NCBI GenBank assembly: GCA_963556145.1
Contig: OY744471.1
Span: forward strand, 5,263,590-5,327,589
DNA length: 64,000 nt
Source of the DNA: Hygrocybe punicea
Lineage: Eukaryota > Basidiomycota > Agaricomycetes > Agaricales > Hygrophoraceae
Reading direction: 5' to 3'
A program made the translations under genes and the position numbers. Under the pieces are notes generated by a model. It saw nothing but the letters and a program-made list of their open reading frames with translations. It ran no database searches and was not told the DNA's origin. Shown one piece after another: positions 12,480-24,445 of the stretch (within the stretch, counting starts at the first letter, position 1; each line of letters begins with the position of its first letter).

Positions 12480-12910
12480 CAGAAAGTTAGAAATAATGGT
12501 TTCCCACTAGAATTAGATGGGCCGAGTTTAGGTAGGCTATTTATTTCCCAATAGCATTGGGTGGACCCAAATGGGATGAGATATTTTTGGACCAATAGCA
12601 GTGGATAGGCCAACATGAGGTGAGATATTGATTTCCCACTGGCACTGGATGGGCCAAGATGGGATGGGATATTGGTTTCCCACTGGCAGTGGATGGGCCA
12701 AGATGGGGTGGGATATTTATTTCCCACTGGCACTGAATGGGCCAAGATGGGGTGATATTTATTTCTCACTGGCACTGGATGGGCTGAGCTGGGGTGGGAT
12801 ATTCAATTCCCACTGGCACTGGATAGGCTGAGATGGGATGGGTTATTTGTTTCCCACTGGCAGTAGATGGGCTGAGATGGGGTGGGTTATTTTTTTCTCA
12901 CTTGCACCGA
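12480..12910. repeat. 44-bp minisatellite
   Basis: The phrase TTTCCCACTGGCACTGGATG recurs at 12632, 12676, 12720, 12762 and 12806, giving a 44-bp period with one 42-bp unit. More diverged units extend left to about 12350. Confidence 0.9.
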
Positions 12911-13260
12911 CATCCGGGGGATATTCACATGCCTTTCTTGACATTCTATGTACCTACAAGATTCTGAACAGATGCCAGGGGAACATGGAGATTCAGCAGA
13001 AATGCAGATATAAAGAAATATATTCTAGCCTCATCCCAGAACTGTACTAAACACATGTTCTACTTCTTATTCCACCTCTTTTTGGGCCTCACTTTTCCAT
13101 ATATATATCCAAACATTATATATTTCAACATAGCAAAATATAGTAAAGACATCTTGCAGAGAGAACAAGGGAACAATGACAAAATTACCGGACTGACTCC
13201 AGAGCACTGCAGATATGAAGACAAAGCTTACAGCCTGAACACTGAATGCAACTAACACTA

Positions 13261-15110
13261 TCACTTCTTCAACCTGCTACTGGACCTCACTGGTCCAGTC
13301 TTGGGTTTTTTGTGTTTTGGTTTTTTCTGCAATAATGTTCCCCCAGCATCTTTGCCGTGTGGCCATTTCGCTCCCTTACCCTTGTTCCCACCTGCCAGTG
13401 CAGGTTCATCCTCATTCTCATGCTCTTCCTCTTTCTCTTCCAAGAATGTCCTCAGCATATCTGCTCGCGCCACCAACTTGTCGGCATGTACCATCATGTA
13501 TGAAGATCCCCACACATATTCAGTAATCCCCTCGGTAGAGTCGAAGTCACCTTAATTGAAGTAAGATGCTGCAAATTCTCGTAAGGCCAGTCCAATGACC
13601 AAGAGAAAAATCAAAATATCATCCAGATATTGCAAAATCTCCATCCATAACATGATCTCTTCCAAGGCATTGCCATCATGGAAAGCAGGGAGCAGAAATT
13701 GGCCAGGGTAACTCCATGACATCCAGGCATGGTCAGCATTATTGACAGCCCATTCCTGTCTCTTGTTATTTGTTTCCACACATATTCTTGACATGTTTTA
13801 CTCACATAATGCTCATAGCAAAATTTCACCAAACTCAGGTATTCCAGGCTCATGGACAAGGTTTGCAAAAATTCAAACCTTGCCTCCTTGTCTGGGCTGA
13901 CTGCAGCTGGACTAAACGACCAGATAAACAAATGAAAATGAACATCAGGCAGTTAATGCATGTCACTTACACTCAATTTGGCAATTTGCCTGTGGCCCCG
14001 TACTCAATCTGTTTTGAAGGTCCAGCCTCATTGTCTGAGATGTCATCATCACCGGAAATCTCCACATATCCCCTTTTCTTGGCCTTTTTGTTCTTCAGCA
14101 GATTCTCTGTATCTGAAGCCCTCACAGACTTGAATTTGAGGGCCACCAACCCTGATGCCTGCCGGTTCTCCCAGTGGTTGAAGACCAGCTTTGGCTGGTC
14201 CTTCTTCATCTTTGTTGGCTTCATCATCTGCTGTCTATCGGGGAGATATTCAGCATCTATGAATTCCCCCAGGGAGTCTCTTATCCTCAACCAAGAAACT
14301 ACCATATTCTGGTTGTTCGTAAATTAGCCTGCAAACATACAGTGCGTCTTGTGTTATTCCATTCATTCTGTTCAATTTATGGTAGGACATTGTCACAAAT
14401 GACCTAAACACATCCTTCTTCTTTGGCAGTGACATCCCCTTTGTGTCAGGGAGGACAGGTGCACCCAACTCGTCGACTTGCAGGTCTAATGGTACACTCT
14501 TATTGTTTTTCTTCCTGGGCAGGCTGGGACCCTTGCCCTTGTTGACATCAGTTTCTTCTCCATCACTGTGCTCATCTAATTTATGTTCAGAGATGTCATG
14601 TTTGATGGTACTTTGAACCTACCATATTCATCATACATCCACTCACTCCATGCTTTCATCACTTCATCCTGGAATGTTTTGCTCTTCAAAAAAATATCCC
14701 CATGAACGTTGTGGGATTCAAATCTACCCACAATGATGGGTGAGTTCAAATAGTGTGTGGTAGGTGAAATATTACTTCGTGGTTTGAGCATTGCCTGTCC
14801 AATCTTTCCAACCCACCAAGACAAGCAACTTCACCCCCATCTGCACCTCCAATTCCTTGACAAACTTGCACACCACCTTGCTCATTGAATTTTCTGCGTT
14901 GCTACCAAAGAGGCTTCAGCAGAAGACACTGATATGAGAACAATGTTTCACATACCTACTCCGCACTTCATCCATCAGTTTCCCACTATTCCAATCAGCA
15001 GCGAGGCCCTCAAACTCTGCCTTTTTTTCTGGTGACAGTTGTTCCATGACCCAGGTACAAGCAGCTTTATATGCGCTGATGAACTCCTTGCTTCCTGGGT
15101 TCGCGCCTGA
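13261..15110 (-). pseudogene. Decayed Agaricomycete multi-copy gene
   Basis: Reading on the minus strand from about 15110: WVMEQLSPEKKAEFEGLAAD, KLMDEVRSR, KFVKELEVQMGVKLLVLVGW, MYDEYGRFKVPSN, SLGEFIDAEYLPDRQQ, then a Ser/Asp region, WMSWSYPGQFLLPAFHDGN, and a basic C-terminus KKPKHKKPKTGPVRSSSRLKK at 13261. The order and spacing look like one protein of a kind I associate with multi-copy Agaricomycete families of unknown function. Frame changes around 14640-14830 and stop codons between the blocks show that this copy is broken, although short introns explain some of the shifts. The C-terminal Lys/Arg tail suggests a nuclear protein. Confidence 0.55.
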
Positions 15111-15118
15111 TAGCTCCT

Positions 15119-15760
15119 ACTACGATTCTGATTCTATTCAACACAGGAATATCCACCGTGGTAACCCTGGCAGAGAACTGCGATTTATAAGGAACCTGGA
15201 GGCGTGGGAACATTGGGGTGATGGTGGATGGGGGTTTTCAGGGTCCACGGTCAATTCTCGCCAGCCAAGCAAACATGCACACGCAGCGATTCACCCAGTT
15301 ATGCCACTGTCACCCTGGTGTCACCTTGGTCATTTCTGAGATGGGAACTTGCTTAGTCAGCACTGAATGACATTCGCTGGGGGGTTTTCAGGGTCCACAA
15401 TCAAGATTCTCTGGCCAAGCAAACAGGTACATGCACCAGTTCATCCTGTGGCCACTCCATCACCCTGGCCATTTGCAAGACCATGACCTGCTTAGTCAGC
15501 ACCAAACTACATGTCCAGGAGGTTTTCAGGGTTCATGATCGCAACTGTGACATCCACAAATACAAATAAACAACAGTATACCTGGCTAATGACATTAGCT
15601 GCTTGGTAGGTTTCTTGGTCTGACAATGTCATTGCTTGGTCAGTTAGGATATACTGTAACTACTGTATTCAACACAGAATATACTATAACTACTGCTACT
15701 ACGATTCCGATTCTATTCAACACAGCAACCTGTCCTTCTGGCTTCACTAAATATTATTCA
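15119..15760. repeat. Short dispersed direct repeats
   Basis: The phrase TCTGATTCTATTCAACACAG occurs near 15127 and, with one change, near 15705. GGGTTTTCAGGGTCCAC with a downstream CCAAGCAAACA block recurs at about 15234 and 15384, and more degenerately at about 15522. No gene is supported. Confidence 0.6.
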
Positions 15761-16064
15761 ATCCTCTGATGAGAGTAAATTGATTTGTCTTCACTTACAA
15801 TTCACCCTGCTAACTCTCTTGTATCCCTCTTTCTATTTGTTGGTGAGGGTTCTAAGGCCTGAGACCATGTGCGAGGCACTTGAGCCACTGAGGCTGGGGT
15901 GGACTGGATGCTGGTGAGGGGTGAGAGAGACATTATTGAGTTTGAGAGAGTTGAGAGAGTTGGAATTGGGGCATTTGATATCAATCCATGGCTGTTTATA
16001 TAAGTTCAGTATTGTCACATGTTTGGCCATGTATCACACTTTGATGGACTTATTGTTGTGATCT

Positions 16065-16709
16065 GCACACTGGAAAATAAACAATTTCAGCTGTACTGAA
16101 AACTGGATGGAAACTAATAGTTTCAATAAACTAGCTAGCTAAGCTCAAATAGGAATGAAAATCATTAGATTAGGAAGTCCTGGAACTAATATGCAAACTA
16201 ATGAAATGAGCATTGTTTTCGGAGGCACTAAAATCAATACCTAAACTAAACAATTCAGGTAACCTGAAATGATAACTGAAATATTTGTTTTTGGAACTAT
16301 TGTCAGGATATCCAAAACTATTGTTTTCAGTAGTGTCCTGAAACTCAATAGGAAACCTTAGATTTCAGAAGCCTTGAAGGCATTATTGTTATGAGATTGG
16401 ACACCCTGAAATCTAAGGTTTCTTATTGAGTTTCAGAACACTACTGAAAACAATAGTTTTGGATATCCTGACAATAGTTCCAAAAACAAATATTTCAGTT
16501 ATCATTTCAGGTTACCTGAATTGTTTAGTTTAGGTATTGATTTTAGTACCTCTGAAAACAATACTGATTTCATTAGTTTGCATATTAGTTCCAGGACTTC
16601 CTCATCTAATGATTTTCATTCCCATTTGAGCTTAGCTAGCTAATTTATTGAAACTATTAGTTTCAGCCTAGTTTTCAGTACAACTGAAATTGTTTATTGT
16701 CCAGTGTGC
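16065..16709. mobile_element. 645-bp foldback element
   Basis: Nearly the whole segment is one inverted repeat. The left arm (16065 to about 16365) and right arm (about 16400 to 16709) are each about 300 bp and around 90% complementary, with a roughly 35-bp loop near 16366-16400. The outer ends are GCACACTGG and CCAGTGTGC. It has no coding capacity. A read-through transcript would form a very long hairpin. No convincing target-site duplication was found. Confidence 0.9.
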
Positions 16710-17041
16710 TGCCTATTGTCCAGATTTGGTGCTTGTCCAGATTTGGTAATTGTCCCAATGTGGTGCATGACATTGTCCTCTGGCCAGAGTGTATGCATCC
16801 GGGTGATTTATGCAAATTTCTCATAACTTTATGGAATGTCTAATAGCCATCATCCACCTCTTCTTCTTCAGGACTAAGTGGCTTGTTCTTCACTCATATT
16901 CTCACTCTCTACCTCATCACTCTCACTCTCAACCTTCTCCTTCTCTATCTCCTCCTCCTCCTCCTCCTCCTTCCTCTCCTCCTCTTCACTCTAAAACCGT
17001 ACTTTTCTGGGTGGAACCCAGCGATTCTTAGCTTTACCTGT
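16710..17041. repeat. Intergenic with CTC trinucleotide run
   Basis: It contains TTGTCCAGATTTGGT repeated near 16720 and 16735, and a (CTC)n/(TCC)n microsatellite at about 16949-16990. No gene is seen. Confidence 0.7.
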
Positions 17042-18060
17042 TCAACATTGCTTTAATTTTCTTGACCAATTGACAGCTCTCTTTGCAACATCCTGAGACA
17101 CCCCACTTTGCTTTAGCAGGATCAATTGGAGTTTTTTTATGGCTGTATGAGTTGGTGCACATCTGATTGTCGTTTTCTTTCTACTATCTCCAATTTTGGC
17201 CAGCTTGTAGTAGTCTGGATTGGTCAGCATGTGCACTGATTCATGGTAGACTTCCCATATGGCAGTGCAACCTCCACTCTCTGAATGGCTGCTTTGGCTG
17301 CTGGGCAAGCATTTACATTTTGAGAGCAGCAGCTCCAAGGCTGTATACAACATATCAACATCCATCGCTGACAGCTGCTTGCAAGCTAGGTGATATTCAG
17401 AGATGTAGCCAGGTGGTTCCGCCAGGATCTTCTATGTTCCTGTTAGACTCTGAGTTGACTTGGGGAAATAAATGGTCAACCACTCCTGAAAGCTCTTCAC
17501 TCGTCTGCCTGGGATGGATCCTAACAGACCAGTGTTGCAAGCAATGTACCTTGCAGAGGTGAGCATCCTGTGCCTCTCCCTTAGAGTCCAGCACTCCAAT
17601 GCCTCCCGCAACAACGCAGGTAGGACTGTCTTCATACACCATTTCTCATTCAGGCTGGCCCAAATGTGAGTGGTGAATAGTTTGAACAGTCTCTCAGTGA
17701 CACCCTCAATATCTTCCAAGTCAGGTGTCCAGATGAGGGGCCTTATCAATCTCCATGGAGTCTCCTTCAGGCAGTGTTCCACCTCCTTCCACATGGGAGT
17801 CTGTCCAATGGGTTATCACTCTTCAGAGGATATCCATGTCATCCCAATCCAACACTTCCAGAAGACAATTGTCTTTGGACAGGTCGAGGTTGTGGAGGAA
17901 CAACATGCCAAAGCGGTCGACAACCTGCCTGTAACGAAGCAAGCCCAATGATTCCTGCACATATGAGCTGACCATGCTGGGGCTGAACAACATGAACTAA
18001 AGATCCATGAACATGATGTGTAGGGCCTTCATTTGACCAGGATTTCTACTACCTTGAGTG
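17042..18060 (-). pseudogene. Broken paralogue of the transposon protein at 39246-42435
   Basis: Block order matches the C-terminal exon of the large gene at 39-42 kb: DRFGMLFLHNLDLSKDN (compare ERFGMFFLHDIDISNN), LREALECWTLRERHRMLTSA (compare LQEAMECWTVQAIQASFRN), SFQEWLTIYFPK (compare SFRSMLSIFFPA), and NPDYYKLAKIGDSRKK (compare NSRYYKLARIGNVTRE). A TGA interrupts the frame after DMDIL near 17825, and frameshifts separate the blocks, so it is dead. The two copies show that this is a multi-copy, probably transposon-borne, family. Confidence 0.75.
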
Positions 18061-18869
18061 CGACACCACTTCATCCCGGCTGTAGGAATGAAAGGACACC
18101 AATATGGGGATAGGAAAAGGTAAGTGATAACCCCTCCATCTTTTGATTTGAAGCATTGTCTAGTGTGGCAGGTGTCCCAGACATATTCTTCCATGACCGG
18201 TGGGAGTGTTGGTTGGAGGAGGTATGTTCTGATATCGCGTAGCGATGCATCATTAGGTTTCGAGCCAATTCGTTGGCTGAACTATGGGATGAAAGAGTAC
18301 GAAGGAGGAGACTGGGAGACATGCATGACAGAGACAGACTCAGAGGAGAGGATGGAAAGATGGGAGATGAGGAGACTGACACTGTGGGGGGATGACAACA
18401 GGAACACGAGAGGCACGATGACAAGGGTATGGTCACATTGCATGCAAAATTTATTTGAACCTGCCAATATTCATGATTTTGACTATGGTATGAATAAGAT
18501 GGGATACAGGTGGATGGAGACAACATGTTTTTGAAGGAGCTGCCATCCATCTGAACAAGAAAGCCCCAGTAGATGGAAAGTCCATCATGTTACTTGTTGT
18601 CTTTGAGAAAAGGTGAAGGCATCCATCCTATGGTAAAATATGAAAGACAATGGGATTTTCACAAATTTCACTATTATTGAAAAAGCAAAGCAGCTGAGCC
18701 ATCAGGGAATCAACCCAGATATGAGATGGTTATATATGCCTTGAGCTGGCCCACAATCATTAACATTGTTTGACATTATACTCATACTTAGACCTAGGTA
18801 GGGATGGCATGGTTGTGATGGTAGAAGTCAATCAAATTAGTAGAATGATATTTGATGTGCCATAGATCA

Positions 18870-19125
18870 ACAACACATGTCTTTGAATATCATTCCTCCA
18901 AGTCATGGTGAGGTTGAAGGAATCCCACCATATATAGCAGAGTGGTAGAATCTGAACTTTGCTTGAATGAAAGTCATAACTGTGCCATGGATCAACAAGG
19001 CATATCCTTGAATATCATTCTTCCAAGAAAAGGAAGGTCATGGTGGGGTTGAAGGAATCCCACCATATATAGCAGAGTGGTAGAATCTGAACTTTGCTTG
19101 AATAAAAGTCATAGCTATATGCCAT
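18870..19125. repeat. Tandem duplication, about 130 bp
   Basis: GAATCCCACCATATATAGCA with about 60 flanking bases occurs near 18918 and again near 19054, preceded each time by a CTTGAATATCATTC block. These are two imperfect tandem copies with no coding potential seen. The rest of 18060-19200 has no supported gene. Confidence 0.8.
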
Positions 19126-19533
19126 ATAATGTATGTAACATTATTTATGTAATTGTAATGCTTCAAATTGAAGCTTGGACACTTGTAGAATGGCTTTTCA
19201 AACCCTAATAGCTTTCCTGGGTGGCAGATGGTAGCATTCGCCGATTTGGTTTGCAGGGAAGAACCTGTGTAGCTCTCGCCGAAATTGTCTCAGATTCTGA
19301 AAGCCAGGCTCCGATTCCTCAATCTGCGCATGACAACCATCAGCAAATAGGCTCTATCAGTACACGCTTCCTTCTTGATACATCCTCGTTTGGTTCATTG
19401 TTGCTGGAGACTGCACTTAAGACAGCGATCCATAACACCGTCACACATTCCAATGTGCCTGATTGTAATGGTCAACTCATCACCAGGTAAGACCATGTGG
19501 ATGAAGGTGACATTATAGCTACAATGGACCACA

Positions 19534-19945
19534 TCAATCAGTATACAGTCGTACAGGGAGGGAAAAAAAAACTAAGGCTATCACACAATCAGGGTGGCCA
19601 CATGCAACAATGTTCTCGACGTAACAGCAGGTGGCCACACTGGACCATAGACCATGGGTAATAGTAGTGGGGAGGGAGGCATAGTCGGAGAAGTAAGAAT
19701 TAACATGAATTGGATTGAAATCTCCCAAAATGACGGAGTAGGGTTTGTTCATGAGAGGTGCATTGAAAACCATTCCAGCACTGGCTAGAGTGTATCCATC
19801 ATTTGCCAAAAGAGTCGGGAGCCCTTGGGGACTGCTATGACACCGTAGGTAAGCAAGAACAGGATTTCCCTTGCAATTGTGCTGTTGGAAATCCACAGAG
19901 CTGACCTTGACGAGGCGTTTCAGCTGATTGCGACCAAAGACATCA
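19534..19945 (-). pseudogene. Fatty acid synthase fragment (dehydratase/MaoC-like region)
   Basis: The frame reads GLPTLLANDGYTLASAG, NKPYSVILGDFNPIHVNSYF, then DYASLPTTITHGLWSSVATC and GHPDCVIALVFF. The HxN block of DFNPIHVN and ITHGLWSSAATRR are signatures of the MaoC-like hotdog dehydratase part of fungal type I fatty acid synthase beta chains. Here RR is CC, and the frame is lost after GHPD. About 130 residues of a roughly 2000-residue protein remain, with no neighbouring domains. This is an isolated relic, probably carried here by transposition or duplication; it cannot be functional. Confidence 0.85.
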
Positions 19946-19949
19946 CCTG

Positions 19950-22360
19950 ATACTGAAACATCGCACTAAGAAATCTTGTGGGATTTCGCTGATACGCAGC
20001 GCACGTCCCTAAGCACGGAAACCCTCTATTGGACCTATTCTAGCCTCGACATGCTGCGATTCGCTGCGATTTATTGCGAAACATCCCAATTTATATGTAT
20101 CTCCATTGCAATGCGACAGCGCAATGCGCGCGATATGGGCGATAATTTGACATTACGGCGATTTTCTTCGGAGTGCTTCGGCCCCCTTCAGAAACATATT
20201 TCGAGCCTCTCCGACATCATCCATGCTTATACCATTCACCCTATTCCATTCCGATTCCATTCCGGTTCCAGGGAAGTCTTTATGTGACATGTTTCACTTA
20301 TTTCAAACATTATAGCTCCTATCCTCTAGATATTTTGGAAATTGCTTCGCATGGTGCTATACCCTTTGTTTCAGTTCCATTTCATCCCTATTGCACCATA
20401 GTTCCGTCGTGCACCGTCTATTTGTCTTGCCTTCTTCACCCTTTATTGTCCTAACAACCAACTTCGCATAAATACCCCCTATAGTTTACATACTAGAGAG
20501 ACGTCTTGTATACCCCCGATTCCAGTCTATCATATCACCTCTTTACTGCGCCGTCCATGCGATAGCTCCGCTGTACTCTATTAAACTTTGCGTTCCTTCT
20601 ATAAAGTGCTACATATACGCCAAAAACATCGCCGACTGTTTCGCACACGCCGCGCACATCGCACACATCGCACACATCGGAAACATCATCACCACTATCC
20701 AGAGCACCTCTGAGTATTTTTACTAACCTTTTGGATTGAGATTGAACCCCTCAGAATTCGTACAGCACTGTGGTAGAGTTGGTATTTGATTCCGTTCACA
20801 TTACCGCAGTGCACCCTTTCATCGCCCTGCTGGCTAGCAAGGCTGTAATACTGGTCGCTGAGCAGGGGGTCGAAAGGGAAAGGGGGCTGAGTGAATTCGT
20901 AGGAGTAGCCAAGCTTGTACTGTGTCAGGGCAAAGTTGAGGAAGGCTGCATGCTCAATATGCCCACATGATTCTTGAATTGCAGTAGATCCAGGGGGGAT
21001 GAGGGGGCGGAATAGGTGTGGAGGGATTGTGACATGAGCAAACTCTGAGAGGAGGAGGAGGCTGTAGACATAGGCAGGTTAGGGTACATCAAGGGATGCC
21101 AATGTTGCAGAATGATGGAGAAGAGGGACCGCATGTTCTGGGCTGGCTGAAATACTGAGTTGGCCCATGAGGTGAGCCATTCCCATGCGCTGGCAAAGAA
21201 TGAGAGGTGAATTGGATGGAGAGAAGCACAGGAACATACATATATGCAGCTTTCTATGGCCAGCTTGACGCCAGTTTCAAAGCATTTCTTTGCATGAGAA
21301 AATCGTTCATAATCCTGAACCACACGGTGGAATAGCCAGGTCTAGCGGCGAGCTTGAAGTCTCGAAAGGCAGATCTTGCATTGATTGGAACAAAGTTGGG
21401 ATATGCGCCTGAAGCAGTAAATGTTACCTTGAGGTAAATAGCCTCTGCTATGTGACAGGGGATTGTATTTGGGAGGGGTTGAAGGTTTGTGATGTTGAGG
21501 ACAAGGGGATATTGTGATCTGGACATCACAAAGAAAGGGAGGAGGGAGGAACACCTGGTTGTCCCTTTACCAAAGCCTAAGAATAGCTGCTGAGCACGTG
21601 TCTCAGCAGCTATTGTTTGGCTGAACTTGTCTGTTTTCCCAACCCTGGCATTAAACCTTGCCCCAATGCCCCCAAATACTTAGCATAGAGTAGATAGTAT
21701 TCCAAATATAGTGACATTGGCTCCAGAAGCACATCCGACGTCAGGAACAAGGGTGCTGATGGGCTTGGGCTTTCCTGCCACCATTGCCATGGCCCTGCCC
21801 ATCACTCACAGGTATCCGCACTCATTGTCGATGTTGAGCACAACTATTTCACTCTCCCACCGTCTTTTCTTGCGGAGTTTTTTACATATCATAGATATAT
21901 TATTCTACATGCTGTACATAGACTAATATAGATGAAAATAAATGAAATAAAAAAGCAATAAATGAAATAAAAAATGATAATACATGGGGCGCTGCCAATG
22001 AACGGGTGGGTACTCACCTTCGCAGAGGCACCAGACTGGGCCTGGAATTGGTGGGGAAGGGTGCTGGAGGGTGAGTGAGGGGTGGGGAAGGGTGCATGGA
22101 GAGGGGGGTGGCAATGGGTGGCGAGGAAGGGGCTGGGAAGCGAGGCATATGGGGGAAATGGAGAGGCAATAGATGGGGGAGGGCTCCCGGCCCCAAATGA
22201 GTAGTGGGAATGGGTAAGTACATGGGGAAAAAGCAGGAGGTAGATAGGTACTCATCTATGTCATCGGGGCCCCCCACAGCCCTCTCCACATTCCACTAGT
22301 GGGGTGTGGGCCATTGCTTTGCATGGCATGTTACTCGTCCCTTTTTCGAAATAAAAACAA
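19950..22360. other. Intergenic, no supported gene
   Basis: About 20000-20700 is plain sequence with CGCACACATCG repeats near 20650-20690. 20925-21560 on the minus strand has open frames (for example KVTFTASGAYPNFVPINARS) that may be an old gene fragment, but no family is recognised. 22010-22290 is G-rich on the plus strand and low-complexity. A small plus-strand frame at 19221-19490 (MADGSIRRFGLQGRTCVALA) lies just upstream and is equally uncertain. Confidence 0.5.
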
Positions 22361-22363
22361 ATA

Positions 22364-22957
22364 TTAAAATTGTGCATACACAAATAGTACAGCATTATTA
22401 CCATTTCGTGACAATAAATCCATGTTTGAAAAGTTATCTATGTTTCCTTCATTCTTAATAATACAAATTGATTTTGTTAACATACCATCATGAAACCATA
22501 CCATACTGTTAACAAATAAGTGAACAGTAAAATGTGCATGACCAAAGTACACAATTCCTCTCAGTGCATAGGTGGTGAATATCTCATCAATTGACATGTT
22601 TATAATTTGACTCACTATTAAATTCTCAATAGAGTCAATTGTAAACATGATTAGAGGAGGAATCTTATTGAATGTAATAAATTTTATAACCTCTCCCTGA
22701 CACAATTGACATTTATGTCGTTGTCTATTGACTATTATTTGAGCAAGATATGCTGAGATTGTTCCAGAAAATGAATATGGACAATGAAAAGTAGCATCAC
22801 ATCTATCATTTTCCAGAAGGATTATGTTTTCACAATTCATACATTTAAGACAAGATGAAGTCATTGCTTTATTTGGCTTCATTATATAATGAGCTAAATC
22901 ACTTATGGCAATACCAACTTGACCATAAGGAAATATTTCGGGTTTATCTTGATGCAA
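22364..22957 (-). CDS. Possible ubiquitin-hydrolase (USP)-like C-terminal half
   Basis: This 197-codon frame is strongly AT-rich compared with its neighbours. It has two Cys pairs (CLKCMNC and CQLCQGE) about 55 residues apart, as in the zinc finger inside USP domains, then PPLIMFTIDS, and a C-terminal block YALRGIVYFGHAHFTVHLFV followed by VWFHDG. The order 'strand, YxLRGxxYFG, HFT, W..DGM' resembles the His box of C19/USP cysteine proteases. No Cys-box N-terminal half was found upstream, so it is partial or begins in an unseen exon. Mobile-element-linked USP-like proteins are a possible source; I cannot confirm that from this window. Confidence 0.45.
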   Translation of the reverse strand: MHQDKPEIFPYGQVGIAISDLAHYIMKPNKAMTSSCLKCMNCENIILLENDRCDATFHCPYSFSGTISAYLAQIIVNRQRHKCQLCQGEVIKFITFNKIPPLIMFTIDSIENLIVSQIINMSIDEIFTTYALRGIVYFGHAHFTVHLFVNSMVWFHDGMLTKSICIIKNEGNIDNFSNMDLLSRNGNNAVLFVYAQF

Positions 22958-23228
22958 TAAATATCTGATTGTATTTCTAACTGTTTGAAGGCTTCTTCAG
23001 TGTCGATACTTTCGTTTCTGTAAACCCACAGATGGCAGGGCTTGTTTGGGGTGGCCTCAGATTCGCCATACAAGTATGTCTGTGAATATTAACTGATAAC
23101 TCAGGCTCATGGATGAAACAGATTGTTCGCAACATCTCACGATAAAACAGCGACAAAGCTACTATAAACTAATAACCCGTCGTCGCAAGCCTACAGATCA
23201 TTTGTACTACACGACAGCTCCTCACACA

Positions 23229-24445
23229 TCATCGGGGAGGTCCATATGACTTGACAATCTCCACGAATTCTGCAGGGGCATTGGCCATGAAGAGAGCATC
23301 CAAGTTCTTCAAAGATTCCTCTGCTTTCTCCTTTGCAGTTGGCCACATCGCTTTCTCGAACGACCTGAATCCTTCGTTAACCTGTTCCATCGATCCCCCA
23401 TTGCGCACAGCACCAACAAGCTCCCGCCCGAGTTCATAAGCGTCCAGGAGCGCAAGATTGACACCCTCGCCAGCAAATGGCGACATGACGACTGCCGCAT
23501 CGCCAAGGAGAGTGATACCATTGAGTTGGGTCGACCACGAGTGCGACGGAGGAAAGGCATAGATCTTGCGGCAATTGATCGGTGAATCGTCTGAATGCCT
23601 GATGAGGTCCAGGACATTTTGATCGCAATCCGGGAAGAGTAAAATCAAACTTTGACGAGCATCAGCTGGATGAGAAGGGAGAGGATGTTCGTCAAGCCAG
23701 GTTTCGGGAACTCGCAAACCAACGTAGACGCGGATGACGCTGTTGGAGTTGCGCTGAGGAATAAGACCTTTGTTATCAGGCATGACGAATGCGATACCGT
23801 CCCCGACAAGCAAACCAAGATGAGGGACACGGGTATCGACGTCAGAAACTGCACGCTCTACAAAAGAGATAGTAGATGGGTACAATGGGTGTGAGAAGAG
23901 GTCAGATGTGAGACCATGGACCATCTGCGCTGGTGAGGATGTCAGCCGTAGCAGTGGGAGCATTGGAAAAATGGATACGATAGGAAGAGGATGGTGATGG
24001 TTCAGTGGATACGATGTGGTGGTTCCACTGGATAGTATCGGGTCAGAGAGAGTCCAGGAGTATGTTTCGGAGGTCTGTTCTGTGGCGAAGCCTGAGATGT
24101 GAACATATCAAGCAATTAAACGAAGTTGCAACTCACCTATCAATCTCTGGTCTGCCGTGATTCTCCTCGACTCCACTATCTAGCCAAACCTTTCCCCTGC
24201 TATCCAAAATTCTCATCTGCTCTCCTTCTGTCCTGGCTAATTCCGCAAATTTGTCCAATAACCTGGCCTCCTTCAATGCTAGTTGTCCGCTGTCCTCGTG
24301 CAAGTCAAGAGAACCCCCTTGAGTTCGAGCAGAACGCGAAGGCTCATGTTCGTAGACCATACATGGGACCGAATGGAGCTGTAGGTATCGAGCGAGGAGG
24401 AGACCGCCAGGACCGGCACTGAAGTTGAAGTCAAATAGTTCCCCT
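23229..24445 (-). pseudogene. FAD-dependent monooxygenase pseudogene
   Basis: The order of motifs is that of flavoprotein hydroxylases: AGPGGLLLARYLQLHSVPCM (end of the Rossmann GxGxxG loop), EPSRSARTQGGSLDLHEDSG, LDSRGKVWLDSG, an intron at about 24087-24133, then SFVERAVSDVDTRVPHLG, VMPDNKGLIPQR and GITLLGDAAVVMSPFAGEG with VNLAL, the FAD-binding GD motif. The GD motif normally reads GDAAH; here His is Val. TGA codons at 24043-24045 (after LLDSL) and 23902-23904 (in WSHI*PLL, where Arg is expected), plus a frameshift before SHPLYPSTISF, break the gene. The first Gly and strand of the Rossmann motif are replaced by unrelated sequence. Confidence 0.85.

Noticed and set aside
22014..22290. Proline-rich minus-strand frames
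   Set aside because: They are a by-product of a G-rich low-complexity tract and stay open in two frames at once.
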